A stretch of DNA of 16,643 nt from Lysobacterales bacterium CG_4_10_14_3_um_filter_64_11 (GTDB taxonomy: Bacteria; Pseudomonadota; Gammaproteobacteria; Xanthomonadales; Xanthomonadaceae): NCBI GenBank assembly GCA_002782905.1, contig PFJA01000075.1, positions 10,811 to 27,453 on the forward strand, written 5' to 3'. The translations under genes were made by a program, and so were the position numbers. The notes beneath the pieces were generated by a model that was given only the letters and a program-made list of their open reading frames with translations, was not told where the DNA came from and did not search any database. Shown here piece by piece: positions 1 to 8,101 of the stretch (the stretch's first letter is position 1; each line of letters begins with the position of its first letter).

Positions 1-160
1 CGAGTTCAAGTCGCGCGAAGATTTGAGCAAGGTGCCTTTCCTCGGTGATATCCCGGGGCTCGGCGCGCTGTTCCGCAAAAAGGGCCGCTCCGCCAACAAG
101 GCCGAGTTGCTGATCTTTGTCACCCCACAGATTCTGCGTTCCGCCGGCGCCACAAACTGA
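1..160 (+). CDS. pilQ: Type IV pilus secretin PilQ, C-terminal end (5' truncated by window)
   Basis: Only the last 52 codons are present, read from base 2 to the TGA at 158-160. The peptide contains VPFLGDIPGLGALFRKKG followed by AELLIFVTPQIL. This is the conserved end of the secretin domain of PilQ/GspD proteins: a 'P-x-L-G-D-I-P-x-L-G-x-L-F' segment, then the last beta strand ending in FVTP-x-I. PilQ forms the outer-membrane channel through which the type IV pilus emerges, and is normally the last gene of pilMNOPQ. The VPFLGDIP and LLIFVTPQIL wording fits PilQ better than GspD, but the rest of the protein lies outside the window, so a type II secretin is not fully excluded. A strong hairpin follows 26 bases after the stop. 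Confidence 0.88.
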   Translation, partial: EFKSREDLSKVPFLGDIPGLGALFRKKGRSANKAELLIFVTPQILRSAGATN

Positions 161-186
161 CGGACTGCTTCGCGGGTGCTGTGACA

Positions 187-210
187 CGAGGGCCGCGCAT
201 GCGGCCCTCG
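187..210 (+). terminator. Perfect hairpin after pilQ, probable terminator
   Basis: A 10-bp perfect inverted repeat (187-196 with 201-210) encloses a four-base loop GCAT. It lies 26 bases after the pilQ stop. The downstream tract TCGTTGCT is only moderately T-rich, so it is not a textbook intrinsic terminator. Position and stem strength make transcription termination or 3'-end protection of the pilus mRNA the best reading. Confidence 0.6.
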
Positions 211-221
211 TCGTTGCTGGA

Positions 222-261
222 CACCGCAGCACCGCAGCACCGTAGCACCGCAGCATCGCGG
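222..261. repeat. Tandem octamer repeat (CACCGCAG)n
   Basis: The octamer CACCGCAG occurs at 222-229, 230-237 and 246-253, with a one-base variant (CACCGTAG) at 238-245 and a more diverged fifth unit (CATCGCGG) at 254-261. It lies in the non-coding region between pilQ and moxR. An octamer does not keep a reading frame, which fits non-coding DNA. Function unknown; it may simply be a slippage product. Confidence 0.75.
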
Positions 262-673
262 CGAACGCTGAGCACGCTTCGTTGCGCGTGATTGGAACGG
301 TCGATGTTGCGCATCGGCTGACTGCTCCTGCGTTGCTCTCGGCCGCTCTTCCTGTTTGCGGTAACAGCCAAGGCTTTTACCGGCCTGTGGCCGGCGAGGC
401 CGTTTTCTCTGGCGGAAAAGGGCCCAAAACGCCTTGCGCCGGGTCGCACCCGATGCGGCTCGTGGCCGAACCGGTGCCTTGCGCTTCTCGCCGAGCGCGG
501 GCTGGCGCGAACTCGCGCATCCATGCGCGCAAACAGTCGCAACTTGCTCCCGCGCCCAGCTGCGATGCGCAGCGTGCTTTACGGTGCGTTGTCGCACTTG
601 CCTCGCACAGCCATCTGCAACCCCGCGCTTTTTCATTTCATTGCAACGCGATTTCGCAGTGCCGGGAACGCGC

Positions 674-704
674 CACTGAGCCCGGCACGACCGTGGGCTC
701 AGTG
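674..704. other. 10-bp perfect inverted repeat in the pilQ-moxR gap
   Basis: CACTGAGCCC at 674-683 is the exact reverse complement of 695-704, with an 11-base loop between. No T-run follows on the + strand. It could be a terminator-like stem, part of an RNA fold, or a protein-binding palindrome; the sequence does not decide. Confidence 0.5.
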
Positions 705-848
705 CATCAGTGTGAAACGCTTCTGCCACGGGGCTGCCGGCGAAAACCCGCTCAGCGCGCCATGCGCATGACCAATGACGGTTGCTGTTGCGCACGGCGA
801 TCCATCACAATCGACGCTCGCGATTCAGCTAGCATCCGCGCAGCGTGT

Positions 849-876
849 GGCAGCATGTTTGCTCACGCATGCTGCC
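849..876. other. 9-bp perfect inverted repeat upstream of moxR
   Basis: GGCAGCATG at 849-857 pairs exactly with CATGCTGCC at 868-876, with a 10-base loop. It ends 74 bases before the chosen moxR start, so it may lie in the operon's leader or promoter region. It could act as an operator-like dyad or an mRNA hairpin. No T-run follows, which argues against a terminator. Confidence 0.5.
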
Positions 877-950
877 GTGTACTGGCGGCCATCGCGCCTG
901 CTGTGCCAATGCTGTCCGCAGCGCTGCGGCGCTCAACTCTCTTAAGCCAC

Positions 951-1969
<1,019 letters not shown>

Positions 1970-1970
<1 letters not shown>

Positions 1971-2875
1971 TGATGTCAGACAATGCATCCAATCCGGCGA
2001 TCTGTCCGCATCTGAGCGAGCTGATCGCACTGCGCGCGCGGGTGCAGGCGTGGCCACCGCCGTTGCGCGCGCGCGCTGGCCTGAACGGGTTGGCCAGTTC
2101 GCCGTTCCGTGGCCGCGGCATGGAGTTTGCCGAGACACGCATGTACACGCGCGGCGATGATGTGCGCCATGTCGATTGGCGGGTTACCGCGCGCACCGGC
2201 AAGCTGCATACCAAAGTGTTTCATGCTGAACGCGAACGCATGACGCTACTGATTGCCGACACCAGCCCCGGATTGTTTTTTGCTACCCGTGGCTGCTACA
2301 AGTCGGTGCAGGCGGCGCGCGCCGCCGCCATGGTGGCGTGGGCGGCGCAGCGCAGTGGTGATCGTATTGGCATATTGCGTGGCAGTCTCAGCGAGCCGCC
2401 GCTGGTGCCAAGCGCAGGCGTACGTGGGGTGCTGCGCGTGCTCGATGCCGCCGCGCGCTGGTATGCCCAGCCGCCGGCTGACGATGCGGGCCTGGCCGCT
2501 GCATTCACCGCGGCAGCACGCTTGCTGCGCCCCGGGGCACGGGTGATCGCGTTGCTGGAAGCGCATGCCCTGCTCGCCGTCGCCGATGCCCAGCTCGCCG
2601 GGCTTGCCGCACACCACGAGGTGTTGGTGGTGCTGCTGACCGACCCGATCGAAACCGCGCCGCCACCAATCGTCGTGCCGGTGCAGGTCGGAGACGTGTG
2701 CGCGCGGCTGAACCTGACGGTAGCCGCCGAGCGAGCGCGTTGGCAGCGCAGCTTTGCCGGCACCCTGAGCACGGCGCGCGCACGGCTGGGCCGTTATGGC
2801 ATTCGCAGCGATGTGCTGGCGACCACCGACGCCGCCGAATCCCTGCTGCCATTGTTGCTGGCGGATGTGCGCTGA
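1970..2875 (+). CDS. DUF58 domain protein (VWA-like), Bat operon
   Basis: The 301-residue product has the DUF58 hallmark at about residues 62-84 (GDDVRHVDWRVTARTGKLHTK), preceded by the SPFRGRGMEFAETRMY segment. A VWA-like strand follows (LLIADTSPG, 93-101). DUF58 proteins nearly always accompany MoxR ATPases and are presumed to work with them; the biochemical role is not established. The metal-site position reads DTSPG rather than DxSxS, so a normal MIDAS is unlikely here. The ATG at 1970 overlaps the moxR stop in TGATG; a second ATG follows directly at 1973, and an in-phase TTG at 1967 is less likely. No transmembrane segment is evident, so the protein is probably cytoplasmic. Confidence 0.9.
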
Positions 2876-3378
2876 TGTTCGCTCCGGCCACGCCCGCGCT
2901 GCCACTCAAGGACATCTACATGCCGCCTGCGCCCGCCATCTGGCCGCTGGCACCAGGTTGGTGGGTGGTGCTGGTAGTCACGGCGGTAGCGCTGTTTGTG
3001 GCGGCGCGTTGGGGGTGGCGACGCTATCGGCGGCGTGCCTGTCGGCGTCGTTTGCAAACGCTGTTTGACCAGTCGCTGGTGAGCGCGGCCGAGCCATCGG
3101 CACGGCTGGCGATCATCTCGCAACTGCTACGCCGAGCGGCGCGCAGCGCAGCGGGCGATGCAGCAGCACAATTGACTGGCGAGCCGTGGCTGCACTGGCT
3201 CGATGGCGAGGATCCCGAGCGGCCATTCAGCAACGGCCCGGGGCGTGTGCTGCTGCACGGGCCATTTCAGGCCAGCGCCGTGGCCGCCGCCAATCTCGAC
3301 CTGCTGCTGCCGATTGCGCGGCAGCGCTTCATGCAGTTGGCGATGCGCGCATCTGATCGGCCTGGAGCGCCGCGATGA
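2875..3378 (+). CDS. DUF4381 small membrane protein, Bat operon
   Basis: This 167-residue protein begins with LPLKDIYMPPAPAIWPLAPGWW (about 9-30), the N-terminal signature of DUF4381 proteins found between DUF58 and batA genes in proteobacteria. One transmembrane helix follows (about 29-46). Next comes a very basic stretch (WRRYRRRACRRR), which predicts that the C-terminal part lies in the cytoplasm. The rest is a soluble domain containing the typical GEPWLHWLD. Its role is unknown beyond its constant association with MoxR/VWA genes; it may anchor the complex to the inner membrane. The start ATG overlaps the preceding TGA in TGATG, and the stop overlaps the next gene's ATGA, indicating translational coupling on both sides. 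Confidence 0.88.
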   Translation: MFAPATPALPLKDIYMPPAPAIWPLAPGWWVVLVVTAVALFVAARWGWRRYRRRACRRRLQTLFDQSLVSAAEPSARLAIISQLLRRAARSAAGDAAAQLTGEPWLHWLDGEDPERPFSNGPGRVLLHGPFQASAVAAANLDLLLPIARQRFMQLAMRASDRPGAPR

Positions 3379-4367
3379 TGGCGTTCGCCTGGCCATGGCT
3401 GTTGCTGGCGTTGCCGTTGCCATGGCTGCTCGCGTGGTGGCTGCCGGCGCGGGCGTACAGCGGTACTCGCCTGCGCCTGCCGCACCCGGGGTTGCAGGCG
3501 CTGTGGCAAAGCGACACTCCTTCGCGGCGTGGCATCCGCCCGCGCTGGTGGGCCGTGCTGATCTGGGCACTGTTGTGCCTCGCAGCAGCGCGGCCGCAGT
3601 CGCTGGGCGAGGCGGTGCAGCCGCCACGCAGCGGGCGCAATCTGATGCTGGTGGTCGATCTGTCCGGCTCCATGGGCCAGGCCGACATGCGCCTGGGCGG
3701 CCGCGTCGTCGATCGACTCACCGCGGTCAAGGCGGTGGTCGGCGATTTCTTGCAGCGGCGGGTGGGTGATCGCGTTGGTCTGGTGGTGTTTGGCGATCGT
3801 GCCTATGCCATCACCCCGCTGACCTTTGATCGCCATGCAGTGGGTTAGCAATTGGCCGATACCGTGGTGGCGCTGGCGGGCCGCGAAACCGCGATCGGCG
3901 ATGCCATTGCCATTGCGGTGAAGCGATTGCGACAGCAGCAGGAGGTTGAAAGCGCTACGGGCGAGCAGGTAATCATCCTGCTCACCGATGGCGTCAGCAA
4001 CGCCGGTAGTCTCAGCCCGGTAAGGGCAGCCGCGCTGGCGGCGGCAGCGTCGATCCGCATTCACACCATCGCCTTTGGTGGCGACGGCGGCGACGGCATC
4101 TTCGGGATTTTTCGCGCACCGGCCAATGCCGGCATCGATGAAGCGGGGCTGCGCAGCATCGCCGAGCAAACCGGCGGCAGCTATTTTCGTGCTCGCGACA
4201 CGGCCGAGTTGGCCGAAATCTATGCACAACTGGATCGGATCGAGCCAGCCGCGCAGGCCGGAGCGATGGAGCGGCCGCGCAGCGAGCACTACCCGTTTCC
4301 ACTAGCCGCTGCCGTGCTGCTGATGCTGGTTGCCGTGCTTTGGCCGCGGCGAGGTTACCGGTCATGA
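3375..4367 (+). pseudogene. batA: BatA-like VWA membrane protein, interrupted by in-frame amber codon
   Basis: Read through, this frame encodes a 330-residue BatA-type protein. It has two N-terminal membrane helices (about 4-22 and 57-72), a VWA domain, and a C-terminal helix (LAAAVLLMLVAVLW) ending in basic residues. A TAG at 3846-3848 (codon 158) cuts it inside the VWA domain, between TPLTFDRHAVG and QLADTVVALAGRETAIGDAI, with no frame change. The metal site is split: DLSGS (95-99) and the threonine near 130 precede the stop, while the third-site Asp in LLTDG (about 205) follows it. The first piece (3375-3848) would be a 157-residue truncated protein. The second (3849-4367) has no ATG or Shine-Dalgarno near its start. 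One base change (for example TAG from CAG) would restore the gene. Alternatives are a sequencing error, a recent nonsense mutation or suppression. Confidence 0.85.
3846..3848 (+). other. In-frame TAG interrupting batA
   Basis: The codon order is GTG GGT TAG CAA TTG GCC. Both sides are in the same phase (3375 and 3849 differ by a multiple of three), and the VWA homology is continuous across the stop. This is therefore a point change, not a frameshift or insertion. Confidence 0.9.
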
Positions 4368-6274
4368 TCGACGCGCTTGCCCCGTTTCACTTCCTGCGGC
4401 CACTCTGGTTGCTGGGCTTGCTGGTGTTGCCGCTGGTGGTATGGCGAGGCCTGCGTGACACGCGCACCGAGGGCGAACTCACGCAGTACGTTGATCCGCC
4501 GCTACGTGCACACGTGTTGCTCGCCGGTAACGCGCGCAAACGCTGGCTGACACCGCTGTGGCTGGCAAGCCTGTATTGTCTCGCCATCGTGGCGCTGGCC
4601 GGGCCGGCCTGGCGGCAGCAGGCCGTTACCCTGTATTCGCTGCGCGCGCCGCTGGTGGTGGCGCTGGATCTGTCCTCGCACATGGCTGCCGATGACATTG
4701 CGCCCGATCGCATCACCCGCGCTCGCTACCAACTGATGACACTGCTCAAGGAACGCGCCGGCGGCCAGGTGGCGCTGATTGCCTACGCCGGCGATGCGTT
4801 CACCGTGGCGCCGATGACCGACGATGCCGCCACCGTCATTGCCTTGCTCGACTCGCTATCCACGGCGCTGATGCCGGTCGATGGTCAGCGCGCCGACCGT
4901 GCCCTGCGTCGCGCCGCGGCGTTGCTTGCCGGTGCCGGCTTCAGCGTCGGCGATGTGTTGCTGGTCACCGATGCGGCCGATGCATCGGCGCGCGAGGCAG
5001 CGCTAGCGCTGCGCGAACGTGGCATCCGGGTGTCGGTGCTTGGGGTGGGAACGCCGCAAGGCGCGGCGCTGCGCGATGCGCGTGGCGCGCTGGTCTACGA
5101 CCGCGCTGGGGTGCCGCAACTGGCGCAACTGGATGAAGCGGGTTTGCGTGCGTTGGCCAGCGCCGGCGGCGGCCGCTATGCACGATTGCAAGGCGATGGC
5201 GGCGATCTGAAGCAACTGGGGTTGCTGACTCCGGACAATCGCAGCGACACGGCGTTGCTGCAAGACTCCGCGCAAACTCAGCGTTGGCGCGATGATGGCG
5301 TGTGGCTGTTGCCGTTGCTGCTGCTGCTCGCGTTGCCGGGTTTTCGCCGCGGCGGCCTGATGACGTTGTTTGCGGTTTTGCTGCTGCCGGCCGTGCCGGC
5401 GCAGGCGGTGGATTGGGACGCGCTGTGGCACAACCGCGAACAACGCGCCGATGCCGCCTTGCGCGCTGGCGATGTCGAAGCCGCGCAGCGCTTGGCGCGC
5501 GATCCGCAACGTGCCGGCGCGGCAGCCTATCGCGCCGGGCAATGGGATGCCGCTGCCGCCGCGTTCGCGCAGTCCGAGGTTGCCGTGGCGCAATACAATC
5601 TGGGCAATGCGCTGGCACAGGCGGGCCGCTTCGACGAGGCCATCGCCGCTTATGATCGTGCCTTGCAACAGGCGCCGGATATGGCCGATGCCAAGGAAAA
5701 TCGGGCGCTGATCGAGCAGCTCAAGAAACAACAGGACGCGCAGCAATCCGCACAACCTGACGATGACAGCGCACGGCCGCCCCGGCAGCCGGGCGACGAC
5801 AAAGCGGATCAGCGCAGCGATGCGCCGGGCCAACGCGATGATTCCGATCCGGAACCACTCGACACGAGCAATTCTGGCGACGACGACTCCACGCAAGCCG
5901 GCGAATCCGGTGACCCGGACGAACCGGCGGCATCGCCGCAATCGGATGATGGCAAGCCGGGTAACGACGGCGCCAGCGAGCCGTCAGCGGGCGCGCAAGA
6001 CACCGCGGATACCAACGCCGAACAACAGGCGCAGCAGGCGTTGAGTGAGGCCGTGGCCAAAGCGTTGGCAGAGCAAGGCGGCAGCGAAGCAGCAGACGGG
6101 CACCCAGGCGATAAACAGGCGGCGGCGTTGTCGCCCGAGCAACGCCAGCAACGCGAACAGGAACAGGCAGTTGAGGCGGCGCTGCGGCGGGTGCCCGATG
6201 ATCCGGGTGGCTTGCTGCGGCGCAAGTTCGTCATCGAGTATCAGCGCCGTGAAGCGCAGGGTGAAGAGCGATGA
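4364..6274 (+). CDS. batB: BatB/BatC fusion: VWA domain, membrane helices, TPR and disordered tail
   Basis: The 636-residue protein joins what are separate BatB and BatC proteins in some bacteria. Order: membrane helices at about 12-28 and 62-80; VWA domain about 95-290; hydrophobic segments about 313-348; TPR-like helices about 385-456 (YNLGNALAQAGRFDEAIAAY); a long acidic, Asp/Ser/Gln-rich disordered stretch about 457-605; and a conserved end, LRRVPDDPGGLLRRKF (607-622), typical of this family. The VWA and TPR parts probably face the periplasm, where protein-protein contacts are presumed. The first MIDAS motif reads DLSSH (102-106) instead of DxSxS, so the last serine is lost. ATG 4364 overlaps the batA stop (ATGA). 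The stop overlaps batD in the same way. It is the second VWA membrane protein of the operon, paired with batA. Confidence 0.9.
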   Translation: MIDALAPFHFLRPLWLLGLLVLPLVVWRGLRDTRTEGELTQYVDPPLRAHVLLAGNARKRWLTPLWLASLYCLAIVALAGPAWRQQAVTLYSLRAPLVVALDLSSHMAADDIAPDRITRARYQLMTLLKERAGGQVALIAYAGDAFTVAPMTDDAATVIALLDSLSTALMPVDGQRADRALRRAAALLAGAGFSVGDVLLVTDAADASAREAALALRERGIRVSVLGVGTPQGAALRDARGALVYDRAGVPQLAQLDEAGLRALASAGGGRYARLQGDGGDLKQLGLLTPDNRSDTALLQDSAQTQRWRDDGVWLLPLLLLLALPGFRRGGLMTLFAVLLLPAVPAQAVDWDALWHNREQRADAALRAGDVEAAQRLARDPQRAGAAAYRAGQWDAAAAAFAQSEVAVAQYNLGNALAQAGRFDEAIAAYDRALQQAPDMADAKENRALIEQLKKQQDAQQSAQPDDDSARPPRQPGDDKADQRSDAPGQRDDSDPEPLDTSNSGDDDSTQAGESGDPDEPAASPQSDDGKPGNDGASEPSAGAQDTADTNAEQQAQQALSEAVAKALAEQGGSEAADGHPGDKQAAALSPEQRQQREQEQAVEAALRRVPDDPGGLLRRKFVIEYQRREAQGEER

Positions 6275-7896
6275 ACGCGGTGCAATTCATGGTGGGCCTG
6301 GTGTTGTCGCTGGCGCTGGTTACTGGCGCCAGCGCCGCGCCGCGTGCGTGGCTGGATCGAACCCAGATCAATCAGGGCGACACGGTCACCCTCAACATCG
6401 AAAGCGACACCAAGGATTCGCCCGACTTCACGGTGCTGGCGGCGGACTTTGCATTGACCGGGCAGTCCAGCCAGACCCAGACCACGATCAGCAACGGCAG
6501 CATCAGCACGCGAACGCTGTGGGCGGTGGCGCTGGAGCCGCGCAAAGCCGGGGTATTGAATATTCCCGCGATCCGGGTGGGCAACGAATCCACCGCGCCG
6601 TTGACGCTGAGCGTGATGCGTGCGCCGGTGGGCGCACAGGCGCAGGGACAGGATGTATTTGTCGAGGTGCAGGTAGATACCGACAGCCCCTGGGTGGGGC
6701 AGGCGGTGATCTACAGCGTGCGCCTGAATTACGCGATAACCCTGCTCGATGGCGATCTGGATACCGCGCAAATCGATGGCGCGGATTTGCGCCGCATCGG
6801 CGATGACGTCAGCTACCAGCGGATGATCGCCGGGCGCCGGTATCAAACGCTGGAGCGGCAGTTTGTGTTGACCCCGGAGCGCAGTGGTGAGCTCACGCTC
6901 GACGCGCCGCGGTTTCGTGGCCGCACCCTGGCCGGGTTGCGCGATTCCCTGATTGGCGGCGCGCGATCGGTCAGCGCGATCGGCGAGTCGTTGCTGCTGA
7001 ACGTGCGTGCGCAACCGGCACAGGCTGCACTGCCGTGGTTTCCGGCGCAGGCGGTGAGCATGGAGCGCAGCCAAGCCAATGCTCAAAGCCATGTCGGCGA
7101 GCCGGTGAGCGTTGAACTGCGGGTGCGTGTCGACGGTGCGCTGGCGACGCAAATACCCGAGCTGAGCATTGCCGAGGTGCCGGGGCTGCGGGTGTTCCCC
7201 GATGTTGCCAACCTCAGCGAGCGGTTGGTCGATGGCGTGCTGCATGCCGAGGTCAGCCGACGGTTTGCACTGGTGGCCGCGCGTGCTGGCAATATCGAAG
7301 TGCCGGCGGTGCAGTTGGCCTGGTGGAACACCGTCGACAATCGGCCAGAGCTTGCGCAAGTGGCGGCATTCACACTGAACGTAGCGCCAGCGATCGACGC
7401 GCCGGTTTCAGTGGCGGCCGATGCGGGTGCCAACGCCGCACCAACGCCGGCGCTTGCTGAATCGGTGCGCAACGCGGAGCAGTCTTGGCTCTGGCAATGG
7501 CTCAGCGCAGCGTTGTTGCTGCTGTGGCTGGCAACACTGGCACTGGCATGGCGGCGTGGCGCTTTGCGGCTGCCTTCGCGGGCGGTGCCGGTGGCAGCGG
7601 TTGCGGCCGTGACCGACGGCGAGCGCGCCTTGCGCCGGGCGCTGGCCAGTGCTGATCTGCCGGCCATTGACGCTGCCTTGCGCCAGCTTGCGGCCGGGCA
7701 GGCACTCGATACCGTGCTGGACGACCCGGCCCAACGTGCCGCGGTTACGCTGCTGCATGCGGCGCTGTGGGGGCAGGGCGATCGACGCGCTGCACGCGAA
7801 GCGCTGTGCAATGCGTTCGCGGGTGGCATACGTCTGCGCGCACATGCGGCCGCCAGCAGCAGCGAAGAACCATTGCCGCCGCTGTATCCGCGGTGA
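6271..7896 (+). CDS. batD: BatD-family protein
   Basis: The 541-residue product starts with a clear signal peptide (MNAVQFMVGLVLSLALVTGASA, likely cut after residue 22). A large periplasmic region built of beta-sandwich-like repeats follows. A single membrane helix lies at about 405-428 (LSAALLLLWLATLALAW), with a basic cytoplasmic side after it (RRGALRLPSR) and a short helical C-terminal domain. NQGDTVTLNIES near the N-terminus and the 'AGVLNIPAIRVG' segment are typical of BatD. BatD is the usual last gene of Bat operons and is thought to cooperate with the VWA proteins in the envelope; its biochemical function is unknown. ATG 6271 overlaps the previous stop (ATGA). A REP-like palindrome follows 46 bases after the stop and may mark the transcript end. 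Confidence 0.9.
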   Translation: MNAVQFMVGLVLSLALVTGASAAPRAWLDRTQINQGDTVTLNIESDTKDSPDFTVLAADFALTGQSSQTQTTISNGSISTRTLWAVALEPRKAGVLNIPAIRVGNESTAPLTLSVMRAPVGAQAQGQDVFVEVQVDTDSPWVGQAVIYSVRLNYAITLLDGDLDTAQIDGADLRRIGDDVSYQRMIAGRRYQTLERQFVLTPERSGELTLDAPRFRGRTLAGLRDSLIGGARSVSAIGESLLLNVRAQPAQAALPWFPAQAVSMERSQANAQSHVGEPVSVELRVRVDGALATQIPELSIAEVPGLRVFPDVANLSERLVDGVLHAEVSRRFALVAARAGNIEVPAVQLAWWNTVDNRPELAQVAAFTLNVAPAIDAPVSVAADAGANAAPTPALAESVRNAEQSWLWQWLSAALLLLWLATLALAWRRGALRLPSRAVPVAAVAAVTDGERALRRALASADLPAIDAALRQLAAGQALDTVLDDPAQRAAVTLLHAALWGQGDRRAAREALCNAFAGGIRLRAHAAASSSEEPLPPLYPR

Positions 7897-7942
7897 TCGC
7901 CATTGCGAATCGCCCGAATCCGGAACTGCCTGCGGTTTGACC

Positions 7943-7971
7943 CCCGGGTTGAGGCACAGCCGAAACCCGGG
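7943..7971. repeat. REP-like palindromic unit after batD
   Basis: An 8-bp perfect stem, CCCGGGTT (7943-7950) with AACCCGGG (7964-7971), encloses a 13-base segment with an inner GGC/GCC pair. The 29-base unit differs at only two positions from the units at the right end of the window. It therefore belongs to the same dispersed family. It lies between batD and the AGCS transporter gene and may double as a terminator or mRNA 3' stabiliser. Confidence 0.8.
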
Positions 7972-8101
7972 ACCCCGCACCCGTTTACCGCGACCCACGA
8001 AACCCATCAAGCCCGAAGCCCCGACTCCCGTGCTGCCGCGGATCGTGAAAAATCGCTTGGTGTATGCTCGCGGGTCTTGCCCTGTCTTCGGAATAGTGGG
8101 A

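Larger units (their letters stand above)
211..950. other. Long intergenic region without a credible gene
   Basis: About 740 bases follow the pilQ hairpin without a protein I can support. The frame in phase with moxR is open from about 282, but its translation is rich in Cys, Arg, His and Ser and has no domain-like pattern. The minus-strand frame at 120-542 is arginine-rich and similarly unconvincing. The region holds the octamer repeat and three stem-loops: 380-394 (6-bp stem), 674-704 (10-bp stem) and 849-876 (9-bp stem). I found no convincing paired -35/-10 promoter, although the bat operon promoter should lie here. Possible contents are a long 5' leader, a small RNA, a dispersed repeat or remains of a decayed gene. 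Confidence 0.5.

Noticed and set aside
222..261. CRISPR array
   Set aside because: Units are eight bases with no spacers.
120..542. 140-residue minus-strand open frame overlapping the pilQ end
   Set aside because: It is arginine-rich, overlaps pilQ and its hairpin, and looks like translated non-coding or repeat DNA.
282..950. In-frame 223-codon N-terminal extension of the MoxR ATPase
   Set aside because: The translation is Cys/Arg/Ser-rich without domain-like pattern, and MoxR proteins normally begin close to the segment starting at 951.
3846..3854. Programmed readthrough of TAG CAA TTG, similar to the leaky stop context of tobacco mosaic virus (TAG CAA TTA)
   Set aside because: That context is known from plant viruses; no bacterial precedent in bat genes is known to me, and the last base differs. 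A mutation or sequence error is simpler.
3267..4289. 340-residue antisense frame across the batA amber codon
   Set aside because: No motifs are visible, and the sense frame shows clear VWA and membrane features, so the antisense frame is a codon-bias artefact.
3852..4367. Independent gene starting at TTG 3852 for the second half of batA
   Set aside because: There is no Shine-Dalgarno, and the product would begin in mid-domain; it is better seen as the remainder of the interrupted gene.
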